Part shown: positions 6,634 to 14,383 of the stretch, in pieces
Numbering within the stretch: position 1 is the first letter of the stretch
Layout of the letters: each line of letters starts with the position of its first letter
NCBI GenBank assembly: GCA_937924895.1
Contig: CALEYP010000078.1
Location: 1 to 20,093 of the forward strand
Reading direction: 5' to 3'
DNA length: 20,093 nt
DNA from: an uncultured Alphaproteobacteria bacterium
Lineage (GTDB): Bacteria; Pseudomonadota; Alphaproteobacteria; Puniceispirillales; Puniceispirillaceae
Notes under the pieces: model-generated
What the model was told of the DNA's origin: nothing
Databases searched by the model: none
Seen by the model: only the letters and a program-made list of their open reading frames with translations
Translations under genes and position numbers: made by a program

Positions 6634-7551
6634 ATGCCATTAGAGATGCGGAAATCCGTTTTCATTACGGCAGCTATTACAGGGTCAGGTGGCACACAGG
6701 ATAGAAGCCCACTTGTGCCTCGTTCCCCGCAACAAATCGCCGAGGCAGCCATTGATGCCGCGAAGGCAGGGGCAGCTGTGGTGCATTGCCATGTGCGTGA
6801 CCCAGAAACAGGCGCCCCCTCACGTGACCTCGCCCTCTATCGTGAGGTGACAGACCGGATCCGCGAATCTGATACAGATGTTGTGTTGAATCTCACCGCT
6901 GGTATGGGCGGTGATATGGTTTTTGGCCCATCTGATAGCCCCTTGCCGTTAAATGAAGCCGCCACAGACATGATTGGCGCCGAAGCGCGGGTGGCACATG
7001 TTGCAGAATGTTTGCCAGAGATTTGCACGCTTGATTGCGGGACGATGAACTTTGCTGAGGCTGATTACGTGATGACCAACACGCCAGGCATGTTGCGTGA
7101 TATGGCAAAACGTATGACAGATTTAGGCGTGCGCCCAGAGATTGAAGCCTTTGATACCGGTCATCTTTGGTTGGCCAAACAATTGGTATCTGAAGGGCTG
7201 ATTGACGATCCCGTAATGATTCAGCTGTGCATGGGCATTCCGTGGGGCGCACCAGATGATTTAAACACTTTCATGGCGATGGTGAATAACATTCCATCAA
7301 ATTGGACGTTCTCAGCCTTTTCCATCGGCCGTCACCAGATGCCATATGTTGCGGCGGCAACGCTGGCTGGTGGCAATATTCGTGTCGGTCTGGAAGATAA
7401 TTTGTGGCTTGAAAAAGGTGTGTTGGCGACCAATGCCCAGCTTGTTGAAAAGGCAGCTTCTATTATTACCAATCTTGGACCAACTTTGATGACACCTGAT
7501 GAGGTGCGTGCCGAGTTACAGCTCGTGAAACGCGCCCCAGTGTCTCGCTAA
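6634..7551 (+). CDS. BKACE (DUF849) enzyme, probable 3-dehydrocarnitine:acetyl-CoA cleavage enzyme
   Basis: This 305-residue TIM-barrel enzyme belongs to the beta-keto acid cleavage family. The family condenses a beta-keto acid with acetyl-CoA and splits it into acetoacetate and a new CoA ester. Zinc ligands expected for the family are visible: H51 and H53 in 'VVHCHVRDP' and E254 in 'VGLEDN'; R233 in 'IGRHQM' would hold the keto acid. Its neighbour is carnitine dehydrogenase, so the likely substrate is 3-dehydrocarnitine, giving betainyl-CoA plus acetoacetate. Other BKACE substrates (3-keto-5-aminohexanoate, beta-ketoglutarate) are possible but do not fit the context. The ATG at 6634, four bases after GGAGAGG, is chosen over an in-frame TTG at 6619. 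The dehydrogenase follows after 28 bases. Confidence 0.88.
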   Translation: MPLEMRKSVFITAAITGSGGTQDRSPLVPRSPQQIAEAAIDAAKAGAAVVHCHVRDPETGAPSRDLALYREVTDRIRESDTDVVLNLTAGMGGDMVFGPSDSPLPLNEAATDMIGAEARVAHVAECLPEICTLDCGTMNFAEADYVMTNTPGMLRDMAKRMTDLGVRPEIEAFDTGHLWLAKQLVSEGLIDDPVMIQLCMGIPWGAPDDLNTFMAMVNNIPSNWTFSAFSIGRHQMPYVAAATLAGGNIRVGLEDNLWLEKGVLATNAQLVEKAASIITNLGPTLMTPDEVRAELQLVKRAPVSR

Positions 7552-7566
7552 AATAGGACGCTTAGC

Positions 7567-7573
7567 AAGGAGG
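7567..7573 (+). promoter_or_regulatory. Full consensus ribosome binding site of the carnitine dehydrogenase fusion
   Basis: AAGGAGG sits six bases before the ATG at 7580, with a second AGGAG-like overlap directly behind it. It is the strongest Shine-Dalgarno in the operon and fixes the start of the fusion gene. Confidence 0.85.
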
Positions 7574-7579
7574 TAGGAG

Positions 7580-9055
7580 ATGGCGCAAAAGGCAGCAATT
7601 ATTGGCGGTGGTGTCATTGGTGGCGGTTGGGCAGCGCGCTTTTTATTGGCAGGGTGGGATGTTTGTCTCTTTGACCCTGACCCAGAAGCCGCACGCAAAA
7701 TCAGCGAAGTGATGGCGAATGCAAAAAAAGCAGCGCCCTTCTTGCTTGATGGCCCGCAACCTGCCGAAGGGGCATTGACCTTTGCTGATAGTTTGGCAGA
7801 GGCGGTCAAAGATGCGGCTTGGATTCAAGAATCTGTGCCAGAGCGGCTTGCGATGAAACATGCGGTCTATCAAGATATCCAGGCGGCCTGCGGATCAGAG
7901 GCGTTAATCGGCTCATCAACCTCTGGCTTTACCCCCACGCAATTACAAGAAGGGGCCGCCAATCCGTCACAGATTGTTGTGACTCATCCCTACAACCCGG
8001 TCTATCTTTTGCCATTGGTGGAGCTTGTCGCATCACCGGCGACATCAGCTGATCAGATAGCACGCGCGAAGAGCATCTTATCCTCGATTGCGATGAAACC
8101 AGTTCACATCAAAGGTGAAATTGACGCGCATGTCGGTGACCGTCTTCTAGAAGCGGTTTGGCGTGAGGCCTTATGGCTGATTAATGATGATATTGCGACG
8201 ACAGATGTGATTGATGATATTATCACCCATAGTTTTGGGATGCGTTGGGCGCAGATGGGCTTGTTTGAGACCTATCGCGTGGCAGGTGGTGAGGCAGGGA
8301 TGCGTCACTTCATTTCACAATTTGGACCGGCGCTTGCCTGGCCATGGACCAAATTGATGGATGTGCCAGAGATGACAGATGAGCTGATTGACAAGATCGC
8401 CTCGCAGTCAGATGCCCAATCAGGGGCCTATTCTATTCGAGAATTAGAGGCCATCCGCGATAAAAACCTACTTGGCTTTATCAGGCTCCTGAAACAGCAT
8501 CATTGGGGCGCAGGTGCCTTTTTGAATGAAGTGGAAGCGAGCAGAGCGCCTGCCAAGCCAACATTAGATGATATCGAGCTGAGCGCGCCCTTGCAGTTAC
8601 ATGAGGGACGCGTGCAACCGGAATGGATTGATTATAACGGCCATATGACAGAGCATCGCTATGGTCAGGTCTTTGGCGAAGCAACAGATGCCTTGCTCGC
8701 ACTGGCAGGGATGGATGATGCTTATCTGTCACGCGGCTATAGTTATTTCACTGTTGAATCACATATCCGCCATCTACAGGAATTATCACAAGGTGATGAC
8801 TTTACGGTGCGCACACAGCTCCTATCAGCCACAGGCAAGAAGCTAACTTTGTGTCATGAATTGTGCAATGACGAAGGCGTGGTTGTGGCGACCTCTGAGC
8901 ATCTATTGCTGCATGTGAATAGCAATGAGAGCAAGAGCTGCGAGCCTCAGGCCCCTGTCGCAGATGCGATGGCACGTTTGCATGAGGCGCAATCACTATT
9001 GCCAGTCCCTGATTTTTGTGGCCGTGCCGTTGGGATGCGTCCTGCCTCATCATAA
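7580..9055 (+). CDS. lcdH: L-carnitine dehydrogenase fused to betainyl-CoA thioesterase
   Basis: This 491-residue protein combines two enzymes. Residues 1-320 are a 3-hydroxyacyl-CoA-dehydrogenase-like NAD enzyme with the Rossmann motif GGGVIGGG (9-16), an acidic D32 after the second strand favouring NAD, and 'THPYNP' with likely catalytic H136. This part oxidises L-carnitine to 3-dehydrocarnitine. Residues about 338-470 are a hot-dog thioesterase with 'DYNGHMTEHRY' (351-361), where the Asp and His are typical active-site residues. It would hydrolyse betainyl-CoA to glycine betaine. The same fusion is known in alphaproteobacteria such as rhizobia, while gammaproteobacteria encode the parts separately. 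A full AAGGAGG (7567-7573) stands six bases before the ATG. It works on both sides of the BKACE step, so fusion may channel intermediates. Confidence 0.92.
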   Translation: MAQKAAIIGGGVIGGGWAARFLLAGWDVCLFDPDPEAARKISEVMANAKKAAPFLLDGPQPAEGALTFADSLAEAVKDAAWIQESVPERLAMKHAVYQDIQAACGSEALIGSSTSGFTPTQLQEGAANPSQIVVTHPYNPVYLLPLVELVASPATSADQIARAKSILSSIAMKPVHIKGEIDAHVGDRLLEAVWREALWLINDDIATTDVIDDIITHSFGMRWAQMGLFETYRVAGGEAGMRHFISQFGPALAWPWTKLMDVPEMTDELIDKIASQSDAQSGAYSIRELEAIRDKNLLGFIRLLKQHHWGAGAFLNEVEASRAPAKPTLDDIELSAPLQLHEGRVQPEWIDYNGHMTEHRYGQVFGEATDALLALAGMDDAYLSRGYSYFTVESHIRHLQELSQGDDFTVRTQLLSATGKKLTLCHELCNDEGVVVATSEHLLLHVNSNESKSCEPQAPVADAMARLHEAQSLLPVPDFCGRAVGMRPASS

Positions 9056-9099
9056 ATCAATTTTAACAGCCTCACCCCCCTTATAAGAGGAGTTACCAC

Positions 9100-10260
9100 A
9101 TGGATTTTGGATTAAGCCAAGAACAAGAAATGATTGTCGACACTGTTCGCCAATTTGTTGAAACAGAGATCTATCCACATGAAGAGATGGTCGAAGCCAG
9201 CGGTCAGGTCCCGCGGGAATTAGGGGATGAGATTGCCCGCAAATGCCGCGAACTTGGGTTTTTTGCTTGTAATTTCCCAGAAGAAGTAGGCGGCGCTGGT
9301 CTAAACCATGTGGATTTCACGCTTGTTGAACGGGAATTGGGACGTGGTTCAAATGCGTTAACAGTCTTTTTCGGTCGCCCCTCTGGGATTTTGATGGCGT
9401 GTGAAGGGGAGCAGCGTGAGAAATATTTGCTTCCTGCTGTCACAGGTGAAAAATTTGACGCCCTAGCCCTCACAGAACCAGGGGCAGGATCTGATGTGCG
9501 TGGTATGCAATGTACCGCCAAGCCAGATGGGGATGATTGGATCGTCAATGGCACCAAGCATTTCATCAGCCATGCCGATATTGCTGATTTTGTGATTGTC
9601 TTTGTTGCCACAGGGGAAGAGGAAACCCCGCGCGGTATCAAGAAGAAAATTACCTGCTTCTTGGTTGATAGAGGCACGCCTGGCTTTGAGATTGCACCAG
9701 GCTATAACTCTGTCTCTCACCGTGGCTATCAGAATTGTATTTTGCGCTTTGATAATTGCCGTCTGCCAAAAAGCCAAATCTTAGGTGAGGTTCATCGTGG
9801 CTTTGATATTGCCAATGACTGGTTAGGTGGCACGCGTATTTCCGTAGCAGCTTGTTCTGTGGGCCGCGCGCGCCGTGCGTTTGAGATGACATTGCCCTAT
9901 CTTGTAGAGCGCAAGCAATTCGGCCAGCAAATTGGGAAATTCCAAGGGGTGAGCTTCCAGCTAGCTGATATGATTACAGAGATTGATGCCGCTGATTTCT
10001 TGACCTTGAATGCCGCGTGGCAACTAGATCAGGGCCGTGATGGTAACCGCGAAATTGCGAGCGCCAAACTCTATGCCACAGAGATGCTGGCACGCGTGAC
10101 AGATACGTGTATCCAGCTTCATGGTGGTATGGGTTTGATGGATGATCTACCTTTTGCGCGGTTCTGGCGTGATGCGCGTGTCGAACGTATCTGGGATGGG
10201 ACATCTGAGATCCAGCGCCATATTATCAGCCGTGATTTGCTACGCCCACTAGGAGGCTAA
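9100..10260 (+). CDS. Acyl-CoA dehydrogenase, probably gamma-butyrobetainyl-CoA or crotonobetainyl-CoA specific
   Basis: This 386-residue FAD enzyme has the acyl-CoA dehydrogenase signatures 'ALTEPGAGSDV' (123-133), 'RKQFGQQIGKFQ' (about 266-277), 'QLHGGMG' (about 342-348) and 'DGTSEIQR' (366-373). In the operon with CaiD it most likely oxidises gamma-butyrobetainyl-CoA to crotonobetainyl-CoA, the aerobic counterpart of the CaiA step. Electrons would go to ETF, whose genes are not in the window. The usual catalytic glutamate of the 'YEGT' motif is replaced: the sequence reads WDGT with D366 (codon 10195-10197). Aspartate could still act as base or point to a different substrate. Asp at this position is known in some members. 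AAGAGGAG precedes the ATG. The synthetase gene begins three bases after its stop. Confidence 0.85.
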   Translation: MDFGLSQEQEMIVDTVRQFVETEIYPHEEMVEASGQVPRELGDEIARKCRELGFFACNFPEEVGGAGLNHVDFTLVERELGRGSNALTVFFGRPSGILMACEGEQREKYLLPAVTGEKFDALALTEPGAGSDVRGMQCTAKPDGDDWIVNGTKHFISHADIADFVIVFVATGEEETPRGIKKKITCFLVDRGTPGFEIAPGYNSVSHRGYQNCILRFDNCRLPKSQILGEVHRGFDIANDWLGGTRISVAACSVGRARRAFEMTLPYLVERKQFGQQIGKFQGVSFQLADMITEIDAADFLTLNAAWQLDQGRDGNREIASAKLYATEMLARVTDTCIQLHGGMGLMDDLPFARFWRDARVERIWDGTSEIQRHIISRDLLRPLGG

Positions 10261-10263
10261 ATC

Positions 10264-12363
10264 ATGGCCTCTCTTCAGCGTTTGATCAGCCCTGCCCATA
10301 TAGCTGTCTTTGGCGGGGCCTGGGCTAGCAATGTCATTCGCCAATTGCAAAAAGCAGGCTATGAGGGCGAAATTTGGCCCGTCCATCCGTCAAAGACAGA
10401 AGTCGCTGGTTTGCCAGCCTATGCCTCTGTTGATGCGCTGCCTGAAGCGCCAGATGCCAGCTTTATCGGTGTAAATCGTACCCTCACACCAGAGATCTTA
10501 GGGGCGTTATCGAACCGAGGGGCAGGGGGGGCTGTGTGTTTCGCTTCTGGTTTTGCTGAAACTGAATCTGATGCCTCTCACATTGCCGAAGCAGGCGAGC
10601 TATCAGGTAGTACCTTGCAACAGATGGCGATTGAAAAGGCCGGAGATATGCCTTTTTTGGGGCCGAATTGTTATGGCTTTGTCAATTATCTGGATAAGGT
10701 GCCGCTCTGGCCTGATGAACATGGCGGGACAGCGGTCGCCTCTGGTGTGGCTATCATCACGCAAAGCTCAAATATGGCCATCACCCTATCTATGTCTCAA
10801 CGAGCCCTTCCTTTGGCTTTTCTTGGGACAGCCGGAAATCAAGCCCAGATTGATATGTGTGATTTGGCAATGGGCTTACTTGATGATCCGCGTATCACGG
10901 CGCTTGGCTTGCATATTGAAGGCATCTCATCTCTTGCCAAGCTTGAGCAGCTAGCCGCCAAAGCACGCGCCCAGCAAATCCCCATCATTGCGATTAAAGT
11001 CGGCAAATCAGATGCTGCACAGCAAGCCACCTTGTCTCATACCGCCTCATTGGCTGGCAGTGATGTCTCTGCTGATGCTTTGTTTGAACGGCTTGGCATT
11101 GCGCGCCTACACAGCCTTGGCGCTTTCGTAGAAGCCTTGAAATTGGCGCATGATCACGGGGTCTTTGAAAGCCCTGATATTGCGTCACTATCTTGCTCAG
11201 GTGGTGAAGCTTCATTAATGGCAGATGCTGCCAGCCAGACATGCCTTTCTTTCCCTGCCTTAACAACGCAACAGACAACGCGCCTTGCCGCCGCTTTGGG
11301 GCCATTGGTGCATCTGTCTAACCCGCTTGATTACCAAACCTATATTTGGGGTGATGAGCCTGTCATGACTGAGGCTTTTGCCGCGATGCTTGAGGGGCCA
11401 CAAGCGGTCAGCATTTTGATCCTTGACCCGCCGCGCGCGGATCGCTGTGACGAAGCGGCTTGGTATCCTGCGCGTGATTGTCTGATAGCCGCTGTACAGC
11501 AAACAAAACAGAAAGCAATTTTGCTCTCAACCTTGCCAGAGACTTTAACTGAGGCGTTTGTGGCCCCGCTCCATGCCCATCATATCACGCCTGTGATGGG
11601 GCTAGAAGATGGTCTGGCGGCTATTGAAGCGCTAGTAAAAATTGGCGCAGCTTGGGCAGCGCCGGCCCCTCTATCTTTGCCAGCCTCATGGGCATCCTGT
11701 CCACCGGCAGGTAGCCTAACAGAGGATGAAGGTAAAGACCGTCTGGCCTCTCTCGGGATTGATGTCCCCAAAAATGGCACAGCCGCCACAGCCGCTGAGG
11801 CGATAGAGGTGGCACAGGGTCTGACCTATCCGTTGGTGGTGAAAGGGTTGGGATTTGCGCATAAGACCGAAGCCGGTGCTGTGCGCCTTAACATCACATC
11901 TGAAGCGATGCTGACAGAGACGCTGGCCTCCCTCGCGGCACCTGACGGCTATTTAATTGAAGAGATGATCACTGACCCCGTACTAGAATTATTGCTGGGT
12001 GTGACGATTGACCCTGCCCATGGGCCCCTTCTGACGATTGCGCAAGGCGGCATTTATACCGAATTGCTTGATGATAAGGTTCATCTCAGCCTGCCAGCAC
12101 ATCCTGATGCCATTGCAGAGGCGCTCACAAACTTACGATGTTGGCCAATCATGAGGGGCTATCGCGGCAAGCCTGCTGGGGCAATAGCGCCATTGCTAGC
12201 GGCCATCACTCGCCTGACTGATCATGTGCTCGCTAGCGCAACAAGTGACAGCCCCTTAGTTGAAATTGAAATGAATCCTGTCATCATCACAACAGACAGA
12301 GCGGTTGCTGTGGACGCCCTTATTGTCACAGGACAACCGTCATCACCAGATAAAGGAGCCTAA
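10264..12363 (+). CDS. ADP-forming acyl-CoA synthetase (fused alpha and beta domains)
   Basis: This 699-residue enzyme of the ADP-forming acetyl-CoA synthetase / protein acetyltransferase-like superfamily is complete. It has an N-terminal CoA-binding domain (about 5-130), succinyl-CoA-synthetase-like domains with 'GPNCYGF' (133-139), and 'SHTASLAG' (258-265), whose H259 is the likely phosphorylated histidine. A C-terminal ATP-grasp domain (about 485-695) carries the 'HKTEAGAV' loop (533-540) and 'EMNPV' (669-673). No GNAT acetyltransferase domain is attached. The reaction is acid + ATP + CoA to acyl-CoA + ADP + phosphate, and is reversible. In this operon it probably loads gamma-butyrobetaine, crotonobetaine or carnitine with CoA, replacing the AMP-forming ligase CaiC and CoA-transferase CaiB. 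The substrate is inferred. It starts three bases after the dehydrogenase stop, behind AGGAGG. Confidence 0.87.
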   Translation: MASLQRLISPAHIAVFGGAWASNVIRQLQKAGYEGEIWPVHPSKTEVAGLPAYASVDALPEAPDASFIGVNRTLTPEILGALSNRGAGGAVCFASGFAETESDASHIAEAGELSGSTLQQMAIEKAGDMPFLGPNCYGFVNYLDKVPLWPDEHGGTAVASGVAIITQSSNMAITLSMSQRALPLAFLGTAGNQAQIDMCDLAMGLLDDPRITALGLHIEGISSLAKLEQLAAKARAQQIPIIAIKVGKSDAAQQATLSHTASLAGSDVSADALFERLGIARLHSLGAFVEALKLAHDHGVFESPDIASLSCSGGEASLMADAASQTCLSFPALTTQQTTRLAAALGPLVHLSNPLDYQTYIWGDEPVMTEAFAAMLEGPQAVSILILDPPRADRCDEAAWYPARDCLIAAVQQTKQKAILLSTLPETLTEAFVAPLHAHHITPVMGLEDGLAAIEALVKIGAAWAAPAPLSLPASWASCPPAGSLTEDEGKDRLASLGIDVPKNGTAATAAEAIEVAQGLTYPLVVKGLGFAHKTEAGAVRLNITSEAMLTETLASLAAPDGYLIEEMITDPVLELLLGVTIDPAHGPLLTIAQGGIYTELLDDKVHLSLPAHPDAIAEALTNLRCWPIMRGYRGKPAGAIAPLLAAITRLTDHVLASATSDSPLVEIEMNPVIITTDRAVAVDALIVTGQPSSPDKGA

Positions 12364-12366
12364 GCC

Positions 12367-13146
12367 ATGGAAGCCCTCACGATTGTCAAAGAAGGCGGCA
12401 TTTGGGAAATCACACTCAACCGTCCGAAAGCCAATGCTATTGACCTTGCCACTAGCCGCCAGATGGGTGAGCTTTTCATGAGTTTCCGAGATGACCCAGA
12501 GGCGCGCGTTGCTATCTTGCGGGCTGAAGGCGATAAATTCTTCTGTGCTGGTTGGGATTTGAAAGCCGCGGCTGGTGGTGACGCTGTTGATGGTGATTAT
12601 GGCATTGGCGGCTTTGGGGGCTTGCAGGAACTAGGCAATATGAATAAGCCTGTCATTTGCGCAGTGAATGGTATTTGCTGTGGTGGCGGGTTTGAGCTTG
12701 CACTCTCCTGTGACCTCATCCTTGCCGCAGAGACGGCCAGTTTTGCACTCCCTGAAATTCGCTCTGGCACTGTCGCAGATGCGGCCTCAATTAAATTGCC
12801 AAAACGCATCCCCTATCATGTGGCGATGGATTTACTGCTGACAGGGCGGTGGATGGATGCGGGCGAAGCTCACAAATGGGGCATAGTCAAAGATATCATT
12901 GCCGATGAGGGCTTGCGCGATGCGGCATGGGAGTTAGCGCGTCTGTTAGAATCAGGCCCGCCTTTGGTCTATGCCGCCATTAAAGAAGTGGTGAGAGAAG
13001 CCGAAGATATGAAAGCGCAAGATGCGTTGAATAAAGTCTCAAAACGCCAATTAGCCACTGTCGACCGTCTCTATTCAAGCGAAGATCAGTTGGAAGGCGC
13101 CCGTGCATTTGCCGAAAAACGAGACCCTGTCTGGAAAGGACGTTAA
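12367..13146 (+). CDS. caiD: CaiD, crotonobetainyl-CoA hydratase
   Basis: This 259-residue crotonase-fold enzyme adds water to crotonobetainyl-CoA to give L-carnitinyl-CoA, reversibly. It is close to enteric CaiD as I remember it, including 'LNRPKANAID' near residue 18, 'FFCAGWDLKAAA' (58-69) and the C-terminal 'AFAEKRDPVWKGR', which is essentially the same. The oxyanion hole is formed by C60-A61-G62 and the GGG at 106-108. Both crotonase glutamates are present, E110 (GGGFEL) and E130 (LPE), 20 residues apart as in rat enoyl-CoA hydratase. AAAGGAG precedes the ATG and the gap to the synthetase is three bases. It is the last gene of the operon; a terminator follows at 13285-13326. Confidence 0.93.
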   Translation: MEALTIVKEGGIWEITLNRPKANAIDLATSRQMGELFMSFRDDPEARVAILRAEGDKFFCAGWDLKAAAGGDAVDGDYGIGGFGGLQELGNMNKPVICAVNGICCGGGFELALSCDLILAAETASFALPEIRSGTVADAASIKLPKRIPYHVAMDLLLTGRWMDAGEAHKWGIVKDIIADEGLRDAAWELARLLESGPPLVYAAIKEVVREAEDMKAQDALNKVSKRQLATVDRLYSSEDQLEGARAFAEKRDPVWKGR

Positions 13147-13335
13147 ACAAAATTCATCATAGGGTGGAAAACGAAGCCGCGCCCTCTTTTTCCGACCAGC
13201 TCTGCGGGGTAGGATGGAGGTCTCGGAAAGTAGGAAACCGAGACCTCCTCGGGGGGGAAGACTTTCTCAAGTCATACCTTATACAATGCGGCTGACAGGG
13301 TGGATTACCTGCGCCGCATTTTTTATTCGTTTTTT
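13147..13335 (+). ncRNA. Structured intergenic region, candidate small RNA or 3' leader with three hairpins
   Basis: There is no plausible gene in these 189 bases between convergent operons. Read on the plus strand there are three stem-loops in a row: GGAGGTCTCGG (13216-13226) pairing perfectly with CCGAGACCTCC (13238-13248) around an 11-base loop; GACTT/AAGTC (13260-13273) with loop TCTC; and the terminator hairpin 13285-13320 with a T-run. The second half of the first stem contains ACCTCC, resembling an anti-Shine-Dalgarno. This could be a separate small RNA or a stabilised 3' untranslated region of the caiD operon. No promoter was recognised, so an independent RNA is only a possibility. 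Confidence 0.35.
13285..13326 (+). terminator. Rho-independent terminator of the carnitine operon
   Basis: AATGCGGC (13285-13292) pairs with GCCGCATT (13313-13320), and CAGG pairs with CCTG inside it. Six T residues follow at 13319-13324. There is no T-run on the other strand, so it works for plus-strand transcripts coming from caiD. Confidence 0.8.
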
Positions 13336-14373
13336 CTAATTTTTTATCAGATCTGGGGAAAGAGCCCCAATATTTGCGCAATTTGTAAGGAAACAAGCCA
13401 GGCGAAGCTGTGTTTGCCAGCGCGTTAAAGTCTCAGATAGTGCCTTTTGTGACAGGCCTGTCTCATCTGGGGCGAGCGCTTTTAAGAAGGGGCCAGCCGC
13501 ACAGACATATGAGGCGCCCAATGCCAGTGCTTTGGCAACATCAAGCCCATGTCGTATTCCGCCAGAGGCAATGAGTTTACTTTGTGTCACACGTGCCACA
13601 CAGCCTTGCAAGCTGCTGACGCTATCAATCCCCCAATCAAGGAATGGTTCAAAAAGAGCGGCATCCGCTGCGGTGCGGCGCAAGGTTTCAATGCGCGTCC
13701 AATTTGTTCCCCCAAGGCCTGCTACATCTAGATAGGCGGCTCCCATCGCCTCAAGCTCTTGTGCTAGCTGGGGGTGAAGGCCTGCCCCTACCTCTTTGAC
13801 AAGCACAGGCACAGGTGAGTCACTGATAAAACGAGCCAGCGCCTCACGGCACCCCCGCCAATCATGGTCGCCTTCAGGCTGTGCAGCTTCTTGCAGCGGG
13901 TTCAGATGGATGGCCATGATATCAGCCTCAATCGCCTCAATCGCGGCATATGCCATCGCCAAACCATCAGGGGCGGCTAATTGCGTAATGCCAAGATTCC
14001 CTATGATCGGAATGGTTGGTGCCGCTTTGCGGATAAATTTGTAGCTGCGTCCTTGCGCCAAGCTTGCCCGTTGGGAGCCAAGCGCCAGCGCAATTTGATG
14101 TGTTTCTGCCACCTCTGCCAAGGCCTGATTAATCTGGTCTGCACGATCTGTTCCCCCCGTCATAGCGCCAATGAAAAAGGGGGCTGCGACCTGTTTACGG
14201 GCGAGGTGGGTTACAAGTGAAATATCAGGCCACTTCACATCTGGTAGGGCATAATGCTGAAACGATAGCGCATCAAAAGGATGAGCGATTTGAGCCAAGG
14301 CCTCTTCACGCGTGGCGAGCGCGAGATGCGCATCTTTGCGGGCATGGGCTTGTTTATCTTTGTCACGGCTCAT
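13336..14373 (-). CDS. fni: Isopentenyl-diphosphate delta-isomerase, type 2 (FMN-dependent)
   Basis: This 345-residue TIM-barrel flavoenzyme interconverts IPP and DMAPP, the building blocks for carotenoids. Type 2 signatures are visible: 'ARKDAHL' (11-17), 'GAMTGG' for FMN, 'HLNPLQEA' with the Q and the acidic residues after it, 'VKEVGAG', 'LDVAGLGGTNWTRIE' and 'SGGIRHGLDVAKALALGA' for phosphate binding. It is unrelated to the Nudix type 1 enzyme. The ATG at 14373 has AGGAAG overlapping the blh stop, ten bases between genes; a longer frame reaching into blh is rejected. It is the last gene of the photosystem operon and ensures precursor balance for retinal synthesis. Confidence 0.93.
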   Translation of the reverse strand: MSRDKDKQAHARKDAHLALATREEALAQIAHPFDALSFQHYALPDVKWPDISLVTHLARKQVAAPFFIGAMTGGTDRADQINQALAEVAETHQIALALGSQRASLAQGRSYKFIRKAAPTIPIIGNLGITQLAAPDGLAMAYAAIEAIEADIMAIHLNPLQEAAQPEGDHDWRGCREALARFISDSPVPVLVKEVGAGLHPQLAQELEAMGAAYLDVAGLGGTNWTRIETLRRTAADAALFEPFLDWGIDSVSSLQGCVARVTQSKLIASGGIRHGLDVAKALALGASYVCAAGPFLKALAPDETGLSQKALSETLTRWQTQLRLACFLTNCANIGALSPDLIKN

Positions 14374-14383
14374 AATCGTCTTC

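Noticed and set aside
9204..9677. 157-residue minus-strand frame opposite the acyl-CoA dehydrogenase
   Set aside because: The plus-strand gene is clear and complete; the antisense frame is rich in Ser and Pro, typical of a shadow frame.
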